Origin: Bacteroidales bacterium UBA4417
GTDB lineage: Bacteria > Bacteroidota > Bacteroidia > Bacteroidales > UBA4417
DNA length: 6,326 nucleotides
Assembly (NCBI GenBank): GCA_002389705.1
Contig: DGQJ01000374.1
Coordinates: 1,313-7,638 of the forward strand
Direction: 5' to 3'
In this document: positions 6,325 through 6,326 of the stretch, one piece after another
Layout: each line of letters opens with the position of its first letter
Numbering within the stretch: the first letter of the stretch is position 1
The notes under the pieces: generated by a model
What the model saw: the letters and a program-made list of their open reading frames with translations, nothing else
Told to the model about the DNA's origin: nothing
The model's database searches: none
Program-made: the position numbers and the translations under genes

Positions 6325-6326
6325 AA

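Overview
The window reads as a complete L-rhamnose uptake and catabolism locus from a member of the Bacteroidota. The phylum is suggested by several features: no Shine-Dalgarno sequences before the starts (the leaders are A-rich instead), moderately AT-rich DNA, a TAnnTTTG-type -7 element before the main operon, and a tandem-domain class II aldolase. The order or family cannot be fixed from the sequence; a Bacteroidales- or Marinilabiliales-like organism is a guess.

Layout. Bases 36-905 (minus strand) encode an AraC-family regulator. It is divergent from four plus-strand genes: a FGGY sugar kinase (1049-2419), a two-domain class II aldolase (2575-3873), an E. coli-type L-rhamnose isomerase RhaA (3944-5200) and an L-rhamnose/H+ symporter RhaT (5290-6324). 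The gene order is regulator <- -> kinase, aldolase, isomerase, permease. The 143-bp divergent gap (906-1048) holds candidate promoters for both directions and short repeats that could be operators. The gaps inside the operon are 155, 70 and 89 bp. I see no RNA genes, mobile elements, CRISPR arrays or convincing intrinsic terminators. Bases 1-35 are too short to assign.

How the genes work together. RhaT brings in L-rhamnose and RhaA isomerises it to L-rhamnulose. The kinase would make L-rhamnulose-1-phosphate, and the aldolase would split this into dihydroxyacetone phosphate and L-lactaldehyde. The AraC protein is the likely rhamnose-responsive activator. RhaA and RhaT are firm assignments from sequence. 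The kinase and aldolase belong to clear families, but their substrate is inferred from context, because neither looks like the E. coli RhaB or RhaD protein. A lactaldehyde reductase or dehydrogenase and a rhamnose mutarotase are not in the window and may lie just downstream.

Most notable point. The aldolase is a fusion of two class II aldolase domains. The first keeps the catalytic Glu and all three zinc-binding His. The second has lost all four, so it looks like a built-in pseudo-aldolase half. The kinase is also a divergent FGGY member. This locus may therefore run the standard pathway with two non-orthologous or remodelled enzymes.
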